A stretch of DNA of 64,000 bases from CATQHP01 sp965205595. Lineage in GTDB: Bacteria > Acidobacteriota > Terriglobia > Bryobacterales > UBA6623. The position numbers were made by a program, and so were the translations under genes. Where the stretch lies: assembly GCA_965205595.1 (NCBI GenBank), contig CBDBHI010000057.1, forward strand, positions 17,238 to 81,237, read 5' to 3'. The notes beneath the pieces are model-generated. The model did no database searches. It had not been told where the DNA came from and saw only the letters and a program-made list of their open reading frames with translations. Below are positions 44,306 to 52,320 of this stretch, piece after piece (the first letter of the stretch is position 1; each line of letters starts with the position of its first letter).

Positions 44306-45464
44306 GCTGTTCGCGGGCGCCGGCGGTCTAGCGATCGCGATGTCCAATGCCGGTTTCCGGCATGCGGCGGTGATCGAGCGAAATCACGACGCCTGTGAAA
44401 CCTTTCGCGAGAACCAGCGTCTTGATCTTCACGCGGTGAACAAGTGGCCGCTGTACGAGGGTGATGTTCAGGATTTTGACTATCGAGGGTTGTCCGACGT
44501 AGCGGTTGTTTCCGGGGGGCCGCCGTGCCAGCCGTTTTCGCTCGGCGGAAAACATCGCGGCCACTCGGATAAGCGAGACATGTTTCCGGAAGCGGTGCGC
44601 GCGGTCCACGAGCTGCGGCCGAAGGCGTTTCTCTTCGAAAACGTCAAGGGGTTGATGCGCGAGACCTTCGCGTCCTACTTCGAATACATCCTCCTGCGGT
44701 TTGCGCATCCGAGCGTGACTCGGCGGAAGTCTGAAAGCCCGCGCGACCACTGCGCACGACTTGAGCGGCATCACACCTCCCGAAGAACGCGCACTGAGTA
44801 CAACGTTGTGTTCCGTCTGCTCAACGCGGCGGACTTCGGTGTCCCACAGCGGCGGGAACGAGTGTTTATCGTTGGATTCCGTTCCGATCTTGGCGTTCAA
44901 TGGAGTTTTCCTGAAGGCGACCACTCGGAGGACGCCTTGCTCCATTCCAAATGGGTAACAGGTGAGTATTGGCATCGTCACCGGCTGACGAAACGTCGCC
45001 GACCGGAGTTGCCGCCGCGGTTGATGGCTCGTGTTCAGCGGCTCAGCATCGCTTCCATGCCCAATGGAAATCCGTGGCGGACAGTCCGGGACTCAATCAA
45101 CGACCTACCCGAACCTCAGCAGCGAAGAAGCTCGGCGGTCGCCAACCACGTATTCAATCCCGGTGCGCGCTCTTATCCTGGCCACACCGGTAGCCCGATC
45201 GACGACCCGGCGAAGACACTCAAGGCGGGGGATCACGGTGTGCCCGGAGGCGAGAACATGCTGGCCCTTCCCAACGGATCGGTGCGGTACTTCACCGTGC
45301 GTGAGGCAGCTCGTCTACAAACGTTTCCAGACGACTATGTATTTTGCGGTTCCTGGACCGAATCGATGCGTCAGCTTGGAAACGCTGTTCCCGTGCAGTT
45401 AGCGGAGAGGGTGGCGAAGTCCGTATTCGATGCGCTACATCGTTCGCGCTCTGACGGGGTCTGA
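44292..45464 (+). CDS. dcm: DNA (cytosine-5) methyltransferase
   Basis: The product has 390 residues from ATG 44292. m5C methyltransferase motifs appear in order: I (VELFAGAGGLAIAM), IV (VVSGGPPCQPFSLGG, catalytic Cys), VI (FLFENVKGLM), VIII (VPQRRERVFIVGF), and X (MRQLGNAVPVQLAERV). The target-recognition region between VIII and IX is variable, so the site cannot be read. It is paired with vsr upstream; the gene immediately downstream is cut off by an IS5 element. It could protect DNA as part of a former restriction-modification system. Confidence 0.95.
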   Translation: MRSVELFAGAGGLAIAMSNAGFRHAAVIERNHDACETFRENQRLDLHAVNKWPLYEGDVQDFDYRGLSDVAVVSGGPPCQPFSLGGKHRGHSDKRDMFPEAVRAVHELRPKAFLFENVKGLMRETFASYFEYILLRFAHPSVTRRKSESPRDHCARLERHHTSRRTRTEYNVVFRLLNAADFGVPQRRERVFIVGFRSDLGVQWSFPEGDHSEDALLHSKWVTGEYWHRHRLTKRRRPELPPRLMARVQRLSIASMPNGNPWRTVRDSINDLPEPQQRRSSAVANHVFNPGARSYPGHTGSPIDDPAKTLKAGDHGVPGGENMLALPNGSVRYFTVREAARLQTFPDDYVFCGSWTESMRQLGNAVPVQLAERVAKSVFDALHRSRSDGV

Positions 45465-45467
45465 CTG

Positions 45468-45543
45468 ATGCCTCCATCACGCGCGAAACTGGAACTGCTG
45501 GCTGCGCAACTCAAGACGCTGTCTGAAACCATCGGCGGCGAGG
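45468..45543 (+). pseudogene. Stub of a gene downstream of dcm, cut by IS5
   Basis: ATG 45468 begins 3 bp after the dcm stop and codes for 25 residues (PPSRAKLELLAAQLKTLSET plus IGGE) before the IS5 terminal repeat at 45544. The coupling to vsr-dcm suggests the lost gene was the restriction endonuclease or an accessory protein of the same operon. Too little remains to identify it. Confidence 0.5.
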
Positions 45544-46657
45544 GGCGTTGGTGCATGAATCGGTGTAAGCGAGCACGCTAGCGGCGGGGGTGGGGTCCAG
45601 TCCATCATAGAGATCGGGGGGTAACGTCATGGTCGCAGCGAAGTCGAGCCGAGTCAACCGCCAGTACAAGAAGAAGTACAGAATCCGGAACTGGAGGGAG
45701 TACGAGCGTGGCCTCAGGAGCCGCGGCGACGTCACGATCTGGCTGAGCGAGGATGCAATTGCCGCGTGGATACCACCGAAGAACGGTCTTCGCGGAGGCC
45801 AGCGGCGGTACTCGAACCTCGCGGTCCGGACCGCGTTGACGCTGCGGGTCGTCTTCAGCCTGCCGCTCCGCCAGACCGAGGGGTTCCCGGACTCGCTGCT
45901 CCGCTTGATGGGCCTCAACCTCAAGGCCCCGGACCACACCACACTCTCGCGCCGGAACCAAATCGTTGCGGTGCCGCCCCTGACCCGATCCTACGACGGC
46001 CCGATCGACTTGATCGTCGATTCCACAGGGCTGAAGATTCTGGGTTGCGGCGAATGGAACGCGCACAAGCACAAGGCATCAAAGAAACGCCGGGATTGGC
46101 GGAAGCTGCACATCGGGGTGGATGCCGAGGGGTTCATTGTGGCGGCCGAACTCACAGCGAGCAGCCGGGACGACGCCTCCACACTCCCTGCTCTTCTCGA
46201 CACAATCGAGGTTCCCATCCGGCGTTTCACCGCGGACGGAGCCTACGACCACAGGTCGGTCTACGATCAACTCAGCGCGGCCGGTACAGAGAACGTCGTG
46301 ATTGTGATTCCCCCTCGTCGCTCCGCGCTGTCGGCGGGGCCAACGGACGGCCCATGGGCGCAGCGTGACACGGCTCTTGAGAGGATTCGCCAGGTCGGGC
46401 GACGAGAGTGGCGGAAGGAGTCGGGCTACCGACAGCAGGCGCGCGTTGAAAACAGCTTCTTCCGATACAAGTCCGTGCTCGGAGGCGGATTGAAGGCGAG
46501 GCACGGCAAAGCACAAAGGAGAGAAGTTGCGATCGGGTGTCACATCCTCAACCGGATGGCCGAGCTGGGTAGGCCGAAATCCTGCGCTGTGGTGTCCTGA
46601 ACGAGAAGTTGGAAAAGCGCCCCCACTCGCGCCGCAGTTGAATCATGCAACAGCGCC
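45544..46657 (+). mobile_element. IS5-family insertion sequence
   Basis: The element is about 1.1 kb with terminal inverted repeats GGCGTTGGTGCATGAATC (left) and, on the reverse strand at the right, GGCGCTGTTGCATGATTC (four mismatches), typical of the IS5/IS903/IS427 group. It lies between the dcm-downstream stub and a Tn3 transposase fragment. Its two flanks therefore belong to different genes, which implies a deletion or rearrangement at the IS. A GAG triplet flanks both sides; a larger duplication is not seen. Confidence 0.8.
45629..46600 (+). CDS. IS5-family transposase
   Basis: The product has 323 residues. It has the IS5-like N-terminus (NRQYKKKYRIRNWREYERGLRSRGDVTIWL) with DDE residues in LIVDSTGLK, FTADGAYDHR and RVENSFFRYK. 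The frame is intact and the element looks recent. Confidence 0.92.
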   Translation: MVAAKSSRVNRQYKKKYRIRNWREYERGLRSRGDVTIWLSEDAIAAWIPPKNGLRGGQRRYSNLAVRTALTLRVVFSLPLRQTEGFPDSLLRLMGLNLKAPDHTTLSRRNQIVAVPPLTRSYDGPIDLIVDSTGLKILGCGEWNAHKHKASKKRRDWRKLHIGVDAEGFIVAAELTASSRDDASTLPALLDTIEVPIRRFTADGAYDHRSVYDQLSAAGTENVVIVIPPRRSALSAGPTDGPWAQRDTALERIRQVGRREWRKESGYRQQARVENSFFRYKSVLGGGLKARHGKAQRREVAIGCHILNRMAELGRPKSCAVVS

Positions 46658-46950
46658 GAGTTGCGCGCGTACTTTGGATTGACGCCATTCGGCGTCAACC
46701 ATTTTCGCCAGGCAGTTCGTGGGCTGGCGGAGTTGGCCTTGCAAACCGACAAAGGTGTTGTGCTCGCGGGCCAGGCGTTGGATAATCTGCGGCGCCAGCA
46801 CATCGTCATCCCGTCGCTGGATGTCGTCGAACGTGTGTGCGCCGAAGCTATCACACACGCCAACCGACGCATCTACCGCACCCTGACTGAATTGCTGTCT
46901 GACGATCACCTCAGGCGGCTTGATGAACTGCTCAAACCCAAACCAATGCG
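46658..46950 (+). pseudogene. Fragment of Tn3-family transposase (DUF4158 region)
   Basis: The frame immediately after the IS5 right end reads ELRAYFGLTPFGVNHFRQAV, then ALQTDKGVVLAGQALDNLRR, PSLDVVERVCAEAITHANRR and YRTLTELLSDDHLRRLDELL. This matches the N-terminal DUF4158 part of Tn3-family transposases, missing both its start and its catalytic domain. The fragment is open without a stop into the next gene. Confidence 0.75.
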
Positions 46951-47020
46951 CGGAACCCTGGGATCTCGAATGTCAGCCTTGCTTCTTGGGCCGATCTCAA
47001 CAGGGTATGATAGCTTCGCA

Positions 47021-48007
47021 ATGAATGCCTCGACACGCCGCGTCTTCCTAGCGCAACTAGCGGCCCTTGGTTGCTCCAGCAATCAACCTGAGCCCGAACC
47101 ACAGACGGCGGCGGTATCCCCCTGGAAGCTGGCCATCGGCCTAAACGGTTTCGGGTCGTCGGAGACCCATCACGACAAAACATACGACTACGACGAGATT
47201 CTCGCGTTCGGTCGTGACGAGGGTTTTGACGGCATTGAGCTTTGGCGCAATTGGCGCGGCGGCTACCCAGACCCTGAAGACGATGCCGCGATCCAGGCCC
47301 AACGCCAAAAGATCGAGGAGCATGGCCTTCAGGTGTTCTCGATCCAAGCGGGCGTCAGCGGTGTCAACCCGATCTCCAGCGATGCTGCCGAGCGCGCCGA
47401 TTACACAGCGAAGCTCAATACTTATGTCGATCTCGCGAAGAAATTCGGCTGTGACGCGATGGGCCTGTGGGCCGGTGGTCGTCCCGATGATGGCGCCGGG
47501 GAAGATCAAGTAATCGAGCGTCTCGCGGACGTCGTCAAACCAGTCGCGCGATACGCCATCGACCAAGGAATGTTTCTGGCGATCGAGGGCGAGCCCCCGC
47601 TGATTATCAACAGCGTCGAACGCTATCACAAGCTGTTTGACGCCGTCGGGATGGATGAGTTCAAGGTGATCTTTGACCCTTCGCACTTCGACGTATTGGG
47701 CGGCGCGCAAGGCCGCCCGGAGGATTTGCTGCTTGATCTCGGTGTGAAGCGTGTCGGCTATATCCAGTTCTGCGATGGCGACTCGACCCTGCGTCCCTTC
47801 CCGGACGGGCGCGCCGGAACGTCGCGCCACCTACCCTGCGGTCAGGGGATCTACGACATTCCCAAGCTCTGCAAGATCCTGTTCGATGGCGGTTTCGAGG
47901 GCTGGTTCCAAATCGATAGCTGGGCGACTGAAGACCCCTACGAAACGTCGAAGACTTGCAAGGCCGCCGTGTTCGAATTCCTCAAGGGCGAGCGGATGAA
48001 AGCATGA
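47021..48007 (+). CDS. Xylose-isomerase-like TIM barrel protein, Tat lipoprotein
   Basis: The product has 328 residues from ATG 47021. The signal MNASTRRVFLAQLAALGCSS combines a twin-arginine motif (STRRVFL) with a lipobox (AALGC), so export by Tat and lipid anchoring are likely. The barrel reads DEILAFGRDEGFDGIELW, IEEHGLQVFSIQAGVSG, DQGMFLAIEGEPP, FKVIFDPSHFDVLGG, GYIQFCDGDS and GWFQIDSW, the AP-endonuclease-2/IolE-IolI-type sugar isomerase or dehydratase fold. The open frame extends back into a Tn3 fragment, but the signal sequence marks the true start. The stop overlaps the next start by 4 bp. Confidence 0.85.
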   Translation: MNASTRRVFLAQLAALGCSSNQPEPEPQTAAVSPWKLAIGLNGFGSSETHHDKTYDYDEILAFGRDEGFDGIELWRNWRGGYPDPEDDAAIQAQRQKIEEHGLQVFSIQAGVSGVNPISSDAAERADYTAKLNTYVDLAKKFGCDAMGLWAGGRPDDGAGEDQVIERLADVVKPVARYAIDQGMFLAIEGEPPLIINSVERYHKLFDAVGMDEFKVIFDPSHFDVLGGAQGRPEDLLLDLGVKRVGYIQFCDGDSTLRPFPDGRAGTSRHLPCGQGIYDIPKLCKILFDGGFEGWFQIDSWATEDPYETSKTCKAAVFEFLKGERMKA

Positions 48008-48891
48008 CGCGTCGCTCTCTCATCACAGCCGCCGCCGGCTCGGCCGTTGCCGTGTCGGCGCAATCCGGCGCGTTTGAAATCGGAATGCACCAGGCCACTC
48101 TGTGGAAGTGCGACTCGACGCTACGGCAAGACTACGAGGCGATTGCCGCCGCCGGTTTCAAACAGGTCGAGCTGCGGCAGAGCAAGATTGACGATCAGTC
48201 GGAGTACTCGATTGAGCAAGTGAAGTTGATGCTCGATGACCTGGGGTTGTCGCCGCTGGGGTCACAGTTGGCGCCGTCGCTGGGTTTTCCGGATGAGAGA
48301 TTGCCGCGGCGCGTCGAGGCGTTCAAGCGCAATCTGGAACGCACCGCCCCGCTCGGAATCAAGTTGACCAATTGCGCCTGCGTGGTTCGCGAACCGAAGG
48401 TGACGATGGACCACTACAAACGCGCCGTCGAAAACTATCGCATGGCGGCGGAACTCGCGAAGCCGTACGGTGTCGTGATCGCGATTGAGTTCATGAAGTT
48501 TTCGACGTTCCTCTCGACACTGTCCTCTGCGTTGTGGATGACGCGTGAGGTCGACCATCCGAACCTGAGCATTGCGGCCGACGCCTTCCACATTTGGGCG
48601 GGTCGCGGGAAAATGGCGGACTTGGAAAACGCGGAGGGCCGCGAAATCTTCAACTTTCACATCAACGACGTCGCCGCCGATAAACCGCGTGAACTGCTAG
48701 GCGACGCCGACCGAGTGATGCCTGGCGATGGCGAGATACCGTTGCCGGCGATGCTCCGAACGCTGCAACGAAATAGCTATCGCGGGAAGCTGATGGTCGA
48801 GTTGTTTTCGCCCCACTGGTGGGGACGGCCGGTGGATGAAGTCTGTCGCGTCGCTCGTCAGAAGACAGAGGCCGTGCTGGCTGAGGTCTGA
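48004..48891 (+). CDS. Sugar-phosphate isomerase/epimerase-like TIM barrel, Tat-exported
   Basis: The product has 295 residues from ATG 48004 (ATGA overlap). The N-terminus MTRRSLITAAAGSAVAVSAQ is a short Tat-type signal. The barrel motifs YEAIAAAGFKQVELRQSK, GVVIAIEFMKF, LSIAADAFHIWAGRG, FNFHINDVAADKPRE and KLMVELFSPHWWG place metal-binding Glu/Asp/His residues as in IolE/IolH/xylose isomerase-like proteins. Together with the previous gene it suggests an extracytoplasmic isomerisation or dehydration step. The stop overlaps the next start (TGATG). Confidence 0.85.
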   Translation: MTRRSLITAAAGSAVAVSAQSGAFEIGMHQATLWKCDSTLRQDYEAIAAAGFKQVELRQSKIDDQSEYSIEQVKLMLDDLGLSPLGSQLAPSLGFPDERLPRRVEAFKRNLERTAPLGIKLTNCACVVREPKVTMDHYKRAVENYRMAAELAKPYGVVIAIEFMKFSTFLSTLSSALWMTREVDHPNLSIAADAFHIWAGRGKMADLENAEGREIFNFHINDVAADKPRELLGDADRVMPGDGEIPLPAMLRTLQRNSYRGKLMVELFSPHWWGRPVDEVCRVARQKTEAVLAEV

Positions 48892-50657
48892 TGGCGAAGT
48901 TCAAGAAGCTGAACTTGGCCGAGGCCACCGCGGAATTCCTCGTTGCCAACGGCATCGAGTATTTCTTCGGGATCGGCGGGCACGGCAACACGACACTGAT
49001 CGAGGCGCTGGTGCCTCACGCGCGCCGCAATAAGATTCGAGTCTTCGACGTGCAGCACGAAGCCGTCGCGGCTCATGCGGCAACGGCGTTGAGGTGGGCG
49101 CACGGCATCGAGTCGGCGGTCTTTACGTCGATCGGGCCCGGGTGGCTGAACACGCTTATCGCTCAGGCGACGGCGATGAGTGACGGCTACGGCTACCTCG
49201 TATTTGCGGGCGATAAAACGACCGCCTACGAGGGGCCGAACATGCAGCAGATCATGCGCGACGGCCAGTTTGGGTTCGCACGCGCGGCTGAGGCGGTCGC
49301 CAAGCAGGCGTATACTCTGATCGATCCGCGCAACGCCTACACGATCTTGCCGCAGGCGCTCGCGAAGACGCGTGAAAAAGGGTCAGCCGGCCCGGTGAAT
49401 ATTTTTCTGCCGATGAACTTGCAGGCGGCGGAGCACGACTACAACTTGCCGATGTTGCGACGTGTGGTCAAGGAGCCGACCACGCGGCTACGACCGGACC
49501 CTGAGTCCGTGAAGGCCGCGATTGAGCTAGCCCGCAGGCACCGGAAGATTGCCATCCGTGTCGGTGGTGGCGCGGTCGGCTGCGGCGATGCGGTCAAGCG
49601 TTTGGCCGAACGCATCGGAGCCGCCGTCATCATGGGCCCCGTTGCAATGGACGTGGTCGAGTCTGACTTCGCTCTCAACGTCGGGCCGGCTGGTTCCAAA
49701 GGATCGATTTCTGGAAACTTTGCCGCCGAAAACGCGACACTCTTCATCAACGTCGGTGGGCGTGGCGTCTGCCAGGCCGACTGTTCGGGCACGCTCTACG
49801 CCAAGGCGCGCGATTTCATCAATATCAATCTCAACGAGATTGAGGCCCAGCGTTACGACGGCTTGGCGGTAGTTGGCGATGCGCGGGCGACCCTGGAAGC
49901 GATCACTCGCGGTCTGCGGGGACCAGTGCCCGACCGCCGCTGGGTGGCGTCTCTTGCGAACGCAAACAAGAAGTGGCAGCACTATCTCGATGGTTTTTTC
50001 GGCGAACCGGTAATCGACGGTAAGCTCACTCAGCCAGCTGCCATTCGAGCAGTCGACGACCACGTCAATGGCTTTCGGGGCATCAAGATCTTCGATGCAG
50101 GCGACGTGCAGGCCCACGGTTTTCAAATCTGTCGCCACCTCGAACCGAAGACTTGGCTTAACGAAACCGGTAGCTCCTGCATGGGCTTCGGAATCTGCGC
50201 GGCCTTTGGGCTGGGACTCGTCCCAGATGGTAAGTATCCAACGGCGATCATCGGCGACGGCTCGTTTCTGATGCAGGCCCAGGCTGTCCGCGACATGGTG
50301 AAGCACGGTTCAAACTGCACCGTCGTCGTGCTCGACAACCAGGCAATGGGGGCGATCACTTCGTTGCAGCGCGCCCAGCAGTACGGCGATTTCGCAACGC
50401 TCGATTCGCCTCGTACCGAAGCGGTCGATTTTGTTGCTATGGCCGAGTCGATGGGCGCCACCGGTTTTCGCGCCGAAGCCTCGCTCGATTCGCTTGGTGG
50501 TTGCCTCGACCGGGCTCACGCGCACCGCGGGCCGGCGGTTATTGATGTCAAAGTTCACATGGGTCCCGAAGAGCACTCGGCCCTCGGCGCTTTTGGTCGC
50601 TGGAACGTCGGCCCGTGGTCGAAGACGGTCGAGTCGATCTGGGAAGGCAAGGGCTGA
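48891..50657 (+). CDS. IolD-like thiamine-diphosphate enzyme (trihydroxycyclohexanedione hydrolase family)
   Basis: The product has 588 residues. ThDP-family landmarks are DVQHEAVAAHAATALRWA (catalytic Glu) and the cofactor motif IIGDGSFLMQAQAVRDMVKHGSNCTVVVLDNQAMGAI. Segments such as GGHGNTTLIEALVPHARR and GPNMQQIMRDGQFGFARA are as in IolD or acetolactate-synthase-like proteins. IolD opens the ring of a cyclic dione in inositol breakdown. A different 2-keto substrate is possible, since dehydrogenase iolG and kinase iolC are not here. It lacks an export signal, so it acts in the cytoplasm. Confidence 0.8.
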   Translation: MAKFKKLNLAEATAEFLVANGIEYFFGIGGHGNTTLIEALVPHARRNKIRVFDVQHEAVAAHAATALRWAHGIESAVFTSIGPGWLNTLIAQATAMSDGYGYLVFAGDKTTAYEGPNMQQIMRDGQFGFARAAEAVAKQAYTLIDPRNAYTILPQALAKTREKGSAGPVNIFLPMNLQAAEHDYNLPMLRRVVKEPTTRLRPDPESVKAAIELARRHRKIAIRVGGGAVGCGDAVKRLAERIGAAVIMGPVAMDVVESDFALNVGPAGSKGSISGNFAAENATLFINVGGRGVCQADCSGTLYAKARDFININLNEIEAQRYDGLAVVGDARATLEAITRGLRGPVPDRRWVASLANANKKWQHYLDGFFGEPVIDGKLTQPAAIRAVDDHVNGFRGIKIFDAGDVQAHGFQICRHLEPKTWLNETGSSCMGFGICAAFGLGLVPDGKYPTAIIGDGSFLMQAQAVRDMVKHGSNCTVVVLDNQAMGAITSLQRAQQYGDFATLDSPRTEAVDFVAMAESMGATGFRAEASLDSLGGCLDRAHAHRGPAVIDVKVHMGPEEHSALGAFGRWNVGPWSKTVESIWEGKG

Positions 50658-50658
50658 C

Positions 50659-52320
50659 GTGCAAGTCATTCGCCCGTCGAAAGTCTACGACGCGATCGTC
50701 ATCGGCAGCGGCGCCGGTGGAGGTACAGCGGCCCAGCGTCTGACCGATGCCGGCCTCGAAGTCGTCCTTCTCGAAGCCGGGCCGAAGCTCGACCCTGCCC
50801 GCGACTACACCGAGCACAAGTGGCCCTACGACTACAGCGACCGAGGGCGCACGATGAATCGTCACCTCGGCGGACGCCGCCTACCGGGTGAACCCTACGT
50901 TGTGGCTGACGGCGACGAATTCGTCTGGATGCGGGCACGTACGCTCGGCGGGCGCACCAACAGCTGGGGCCGCCACAGCTACCGAATGGCTGAGTGGGAT
51001 TTCCGGACCCACGACGAGTTCGGCATGGGCGTCAATTGGCCGATTACCTACGACGATCTCGAACCCTACTACGGCGAGGCCGAGAAGTTCCTAGGCGTTT
51101 CGGGGACAAGGGAGGGCATCCCGAGTCTTCCCGACGGCCATTACTTGCCGCAGTTGAATCCCAAGTGTCACGAGGCAATCCTCACCGCAGGCGCTAGCAA
51201 GCTTGGGATTCCGATGATCCCCGTTCGCCGCGCGTTGCTTACTCAAAACCATGGCGAGCACCCGGCGTGCCACTGGTGTGGTCAGTGCGACCGAGGCTGC
51301 GCGACCGGTTCGAAGTACGGCTCGATTCATTGGTCGATCGAGCCCGTATTGAAGTCGGGAAAGCTGACCCTGCTGACCGATTCGATGGCTCGCGAGATCA
51401 CGGTCGATAGCGCCGGCCGCGCCGACGGAATTTCTTCCGTCGACCGTCGCACGGGCAGCGAATTCGAACTTAAGTCAAGACACATCTTCATCGCGGGGGG
51501 AACGCTTGAGACAACCCGGCTGCTTCTCAATTCGAAAAGCCGCTTCCATCCCAACGGCCTTGGCGGCTCCAGTGGGGAACTCGGCAAGAATCTTACTGAC
51601 ACCGTTGGTACTGGAAACACCGTCGGGATCTTGCCGCAGCTCGTCAATCGAAAACGCTTCAACGAAGACGGCATTCACTCCGGGCACGTGATGGTCCCCT
51701 GGTGGAAGTACGACCGCTCGAAGTACAAACTTGATTACGCCGGCGGATATCACATGGAGGTCTACGGCGGTTTTTCGATGCCATCTTTGTCGTTTGCCCG
51801 TGACGTGAACAACTACCTCCCGGGCTACGGGCTCGACTTTAAGAAATCCGCTCGCGAACTTTTTGGCGCGATCGTCGGCATCAAATGTACGGGCGAGTCG
51901 TATCCCAATCCGCGTTCGTATGTAGAGATTGATCCGGCGGTCGTCGACGACTGGGACGTACCGGCGTTGCGTATTCACTTCGAGTGGTCAGAGAACGACT
52001 ACAAGATGGCTGAGGACATGAGAGTTGACTTGGCGCGGATAGTCGAGGCGTCCGGCGGTGTCTTGCTCGAAAACCCCGACCATCGCCGCCGCCGGGCGGG
52101 GATGATCGCGGGTGGTTCGCATATTCACGAACTGGGAACGGCCCGTATGGGTAGTGACGCGAGGACCTCGGTCACGAATGAATTCGGGCAGGTATGGGAC
52201 TCCCCCAACGTCTCGTTAGTCGATGGCAGCGTGTTTTGCACTAACCCCGACAAGAACCCTACATTGACGCTCGTCGCACTCGCTATGCGCGCTTGCGACA
52301 AGGTGCTCGACGAGGCCTAA
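50659..52320 (+). CDS. GMC-family FAD oxidoreductase (sugar/cyclitol dehydrogenase-like)
   Basis: The product has 553 residues from GTG 50659, 1 bp after the IolD-like stop. The FAD-binding dinucleotide motif is YDAIVIGSGAGGGTAAQRL. A Cys-rich CHWCGQCDRGC segment (near residue 210) resembles those of gluconate-2-dehydrogenase or glucoside-3-dehydrogenase large subunits. The C-terminal GMC_oxred_C shows GGSHIHELGTARMG and CTNPDKNPTLTLVALAMRA, with the catalytic His/Asn. It probably oxidises a ring hydroxyl to a keto group. The usual small subunit and cytochrome are absent. An IS4 element sits right after the stop, so any next gene was separated. Confidence 0.88.
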   Translation: MQVIRPSKVYDAIVIGSGAGGGTAAQRLTDAGLEVVLLEAGPKLDPARDYTEHKWPYDYSDRGRTMNRHLGGRRLPGEPYVVADGDEFVWMRARTLGGRTNSWGRHSYRMAEWDFRTHDEFGMGVNWPITYDDLEPYYGEAEKFLGVSGTREGIPSLPDGHYLPQLNPKCHEAILTAGASKLGIPMIPVRRALLTQNHGEHPACHWCGQCDRGCATGSKYGSIHWSIEPVLKSGKLTLLTDSMAREITVDSAGRADGISSVDRRTGSEFELKSRHIFIAGGTLETTRLLLNSKSRFHPNGLGGSSGELGKNLTDTVGTGNTVGILPQLVNRKRFNEDGIHSGHVMVPWWKYDRSKYKLDYAGGYHMEVYGGFSMPSLSFARDVNNYLPGYGLDFKKSARELFGAIVGIKCTGESYPNPRSYVEIDPAVVDDWDVPALRIHFEWSENDYKMAEDMRVDLARIVEASGGVLLENPDHRRRRAGMIAGGSHIHELGTARMGSDARTSVTNEFGQVWDSPNVSLVDGSVFCTNPDKNPTLTLVALAMRACDKVLDEA

